Part shown: piece by piece, positions 61,770 through 64,000 of the stretch | Layout of the letters: each line of letters starts with the position of its first letter | Numbering within the stretch: the stretch's first letter is position 1 | Source of the DNA: Pseudarthrobacter siccitolerans | Lineage (GTDB): Bacteria; Actinomycetota; Actinomycetes; Actinomycetales; Micrococcaceae | NCBI RefSeq assembly: GCF_030823375.1 | Contig: NZ_JAUSXB010000001.1 | Span: 2,108,001-2,172,000 of the forward strand | Direction: 5' to 3' | DNA: 64,000 nucleotides | Made by a program: the position numbers and the translations under genes | Notes under the pieces: model-generated | The model's database searches: none | Told to the model about the DNA's origin: nothing | Seen by the model: the letters and a program-made list of their open reading frames with translations, nothing else

Positions 61770-63767
61770 CTACTTCTCGTCAGCGCCGGCGTAGAAGACT
61801 GACGGCGCGGCCGGCGTCTCCATGCCCTCACCGATGAAGAAGCTCGGGTGCGGCGGCTGGTTGTAGGCAACGCTCTCGCGGGCCACACCCGTCCGGTACA
61901 TGGGATCGTGCATCAGGGTGCGGAGCCGGACCTCAGTGGGCGAGGTGCTGGTGTAGATCCGCAGCTCAGTGCTGTCCGACGACGGGTAGGCCAGCTCCTC
62001 CCGCCAGTCACCCAGGAGGTCCGCCTGCATCGACGGGTTGCCCTTGGTGCCATTGTTGGTCCTTGCACCGGCGGCGGTCAGGAGCCGGTCGCTGGATTCG
62101 GTTTCCCAGTTCCACTTCGAAACGGTGGGAACGCCCACCTGCGTGGCGGCGTCGAAGTCATGGTCAACAATTTCGCGCAGCAGGTCGCCGTCCCACCAGG
62201 CCATAAAGTTGGCGGCCGGGATCTTCTCGGAAATCCGTTCCCCCTTCGCGGACATCAGGTATCCAACCGGGGAGTTCCAGGCAGCGTCGCCGCCAACGGC
62301 CCATGCTTCGGCCCCTGCGTGGCGGGGATCGATGTCACCGACCGCCCCGCGGCCCGTGTCACGGGTGGCAGGAATGCTCCAAAGGATTTCACCCGTGGCG
62401 GCGTCGCGGAAGGTGGCGCCGCGGTTGCCACTCTGGCTCATGCTCTCGTGCACTGCGAAGGTTTCCAGGCCCGGGCGGGACGGATCCCAATCGCTCGTGT
62501 GGATCGCGTCGCCATGGCCGAGCCCGGTGTTGTAGAGGGGCTTGCCGTTGTCGTCGATGGTCATCGAACCAAAGACGAACTCGTCTTTGCCATCCTGGTC
62601 CACGTCAGCCACCGAGAGGTTGTGGTTGCCCTGGCCCTTGTACTGGGCTCCCTCAACGTCCGAGTCAAAGGTCCAGCGCTTCACCAGCTTGCCGTCCACC
62701 AGGTCGTAAGTGACCAGGACCGCGCGGGTGTAGTAGCCGCGGCTGAACATCATGGAGGGGTGTTCGCCGTCGAGGTAGGCGACGCCGGCCAGGAAGCGGT
62801 CCACGCGGTTGCCGTAGTTATCGCCCCAGGCCGCCACCGAACCGCGCGGCGGGTCGTAAGGCACGGTGTCCATAATGGTTCCGGTGGCGCCGTTGAACAC
62901 GGTAAGGAATTCCGGTCCGGACAGGACGTAGCCGGCGCTGTTCCGGTAGTCTGCGGCAGCATCACCGATGACCGTCCCGGATCCGTCCGTGGTGCCGTCC
63001 GCCGTCTTCAGGGACACCTCGGCCTTGCCGTCGCCGTCAAAGTCGTACGCGAGGATCTGGGTGTAGTGGGCGCCGGCGCGGATGTTGCGGCCCAGGTCGA
63101 TGCGCCACAGCTTGTTACCGTCCATCTTGTAGGCGTCCACGTACACGTTGCCGGTGTAGCCGGACTTCGAGTTGTCCTGCGCATTGGTGGGGTTCCAGAG
63201 CTGGATGATTTCGTAGGTGCCGTCGCCGTCCAGGTCTGCGACGCTCGAGTCGTTGGCCGTGTAGCTGTAGGGCTTTCCATCCTTGCTGACGCCGTCGGCC
63301 GGCTTGTCCAGCTTGATGGCCAGGTAGTTCTGGGCGAGCGGCGTGAACTCGGCGCTGAGCTTGTCCTGCCCGTTGCCGTTGCCCACCGTTTTGATGACGT
63401 ACTTCGGCGCTGCCGTACCCGCCGGGTCAACGTAAGTGGTGGTATCGCGGATGGGCTCATCGGTGAGCTGGACGCCGTCGCGGATCACATGGAAGCCAAC
63501 GCTGTCCTTGTCCAGGCCCAGCATCCGCCAGCCCAGGGTAACGCCCTGGTCCGTCAGCACCGCCACAGGAGCGCGGTCCAGGTTCTCCATCTGACGCTTG
63601 AGTTCTGTGCCCGACTGAGCCGGCGCAGTGCCGGGGTTTGCCTGGGCCAGGGGGAGGCCGGTAAAAGCGAGTGCGGCGGCCGTCAGCGATGCTGCTGCGG
63701 CAAGGGGAGCCGCTTTCCAGGCACGGCCGGCCCGGGATGCGGGGGAACATTTCGGGTGATAAAGCAA
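61770..63767 (-). CDS. Secreted rhamnogalacturonan endolyase (PL11)
   Basis: 665 aa. Signal peptide about 1-43 (basic start, long Ala-rich hydrophobic run, cleavage near AQA-NPG). The mature part is a PL11 eight-bladed propeller with repeated calcium-binding motifs: DLDGDGTYEI, DFDGDGKAEV, DVDQDGKDEF, DIDPRHAG, DLLGDWREEL. It cleaves the rhamnogalacturonan I backbone outside the cell. The start is TTG 63767 with AGGAG about 9 bases upstream; an ATG between them is out of frame. Divergent promoter region beyond it carries two LacI-type palindromes. Confidence 0.93.
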   Translation of the reverse strand: MLYHPKCSPASRAGRAWKAAPLAAAASLTAAALAFTGLPLAQANPGTAPAQSGTELKRQMENLDRAPVAVLTDQGVTLGWRMLGLDKDSVGFHVIRDGVQLTDEPIRDTTTYVDPAGTAAPKYVIKTVGNGNGQDKLSAEFTPLAQNYLAIKLDKPADGVSKDGKPYSYTANDSSVADLDGDGTYEIIQLWNPTNAQDNSKSGYTGNVYVDAYKMDGNKLWRIDLGRNIRAGAHYTQILAYDFDGDGKAEVSLKTADGTTDGSGTVIGDAAADYRNSAGYVLSGPEFLTVFNGATGTIMDTVPYDPPRGSVAAWGDNYGNRVDRFLAGVAYLDGEHPSMMFSRGYYTRAVLVTYDLVDGKLVKRWTFDSDVEGAQYKGQGNHNLSVADVDQDGKDEFVFGSMTIDDNGKPLYNTGLGHGDAIHTSDWDPSRPGLETFAVHESMSQSGNRGATFRDAATGEILWSIPATRDTGRGAVGDIDPRHAGAEAWAVGGDAAWNSPVGYLMSAKGERISEKIPAANFMAWWDGDLLREIVDHDFDAATQVGVPTVSKWNWETESSDRLLTAAGARTNNGTKGNPSMQADLLGDWREELAYPSSDSTELRIYTSTSPTEVRLRTLMHDPMYRTGVARESVAYNQPPHPSFFIGEGMETPAAPSVFYAGADEK

Positions 63768-63816
63768 AAGGACATCTCCTTTGATGCGTCGGCAGCTGAG
63801 TCTGCGGCACGACAGT

Positions 63817-63828
63817 TGAAACGTTTCA
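63817..63828. promoter_or_regulatory. LacI-type palindrome, PL11 promoter (proximal)
   Basis: TGAAACGTTTCA, perfect 12-base palindrome, 50 bases upstream of the TTG start. Confidence 0.7.
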
Positions 63829-63882
63829 CTCCCCGTCGCAATCGAACCTTTCTGGGTGGTTCGGGCGGTGTGAAGCAGGAGG

Positions 63883-63894
63883 GAAAGCGCTTTC
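63883..63894. promoter_or_regulatory. LacI-type palindrome, PL11 promoter (distal)
   Basis: GAAAGCGCTTTC, identical to the palindrome before the exo-lyase gene. The last 106 bases of the window hold no visible gene and are probably the promoter of a divergent gene beyond it. Confidence 0.7.
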
Positions 63895-64000
63895 TGCCCT
63901 TTAGGTTTATCAGCGTGCTGAGCTTCGGGTCAAGGCCTTTCCGTTCCTAACTGGGAGTATTTGTTCTATTGCGTTTCGTTATTGGCAGGTCACCGCGACA

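Noticed and set aside
61848..63950. A 700-codon plus-strand ORF opposite the PL11 lyase
   Set aside because: Antisense shadow; the lyase has a signal peptide and calcium-binding repeats.

Overview
The window looks like a chromosomal segment of a high-GC actinobacterium of the Micrococcaceae, most likely Arthrobacter, Pseudarthrobacter or Paenarthrobacter. The grounds are GC-rich codon use, purine-rich Shine-Dalgarno sites, many ATGA/GTGA overlaps, a mycobacterial-type bioB plus BsaP pair, a zinc formaldehyde dehydrogenase and abundant sugar ABC and MFS transport. I saw no rRNA, tRNA, CRISPR array, complete insertion sequence or integrase. 

Layout. 1-3.5 kb: the end of a GH32 fructan hydrolase with a textbook terminator, a formaldehyde dehydrogenase behind a hairpin-rich leader, then an eroded 1 kb with hairpins and a small metH relic, and a small HTH protein. 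3.5-7.2 kb: cobalamin-dependent methionine synthase metH. 7.25-10.3 kb: a visibly AT-richer all-minus block with a nucleoside-deoxyribosyltransferase-like (TIR-like fold) protein, a membrane protein split by a frameshift and a one-helix protein; it resembles a small defence island. 10.3-14.1 kb: a heterodimeric ABC exporter. 14.2-15.7 kb: an N-carbamoyl-D-amino-acid hydrolase-like nitrilase and a rhodanese. 

15.7-25.7 kb is one catabolic locus: a sugar ABC importer, KDG kinase, KDPG aldolase, an N-acyl-D-amino-acid deacylase, an IclR regulator, a SelA/DgaE-like PLP lyase and RidA. Together these read as uptake and degradation of an N-acylated 2-amino sugar acid (for example N-acetyl-D-glucosaminate) through KDG and KDPG to pyruvate and glyceraldehyde 3-phosphate. 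25.8-30.1 kb: an RraA-like relic, a GlxA-type regulator divergent from an isochorismatase-family gene with an in-frame amber codon, a paired SMR efflux system and an MHS-type MFS symporter. 

30.3-41.8 kb: katG, then a six-ORF, fully overlapping operon: a glycogen-synthase/GH57 fusion, three APH-fold proteins (two lacking the catalytic Asp), an ABC exporter and a 44-codon ORF. The operon is preceded by four phased repeats and followed by a second, degenerate copy of the katG 3' end and terminator, so the block is bracketed by katG ends. This is the best candidate for an undescribed system. 

41.8-53.5 kb: SnoaL-like protein, yeast-type cytosine deaminase, SRPBCC protein, a TetR/MFS efflux pair with clear operators, aldo-keto reductase, bioB-bsaP, a GNAT relic, a membrane protein-GH15-DUF2231 operon, a C45 acyltransferase-DUF1304 pair and a small acidic protein. 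53.6-64 kb: a pectin (rhamnogalacturonan I) region with an SGNH acetylesterase, a PL26-type exo-lyase and a PL11 lyase, two of which carry the same LacI-type palindrome, interspersed with a ZIP transporter, an orphan HATPase protein, an FMN reductase, a 54-aa acidic protein and an SRPBCC protein with a low-complexity tail.
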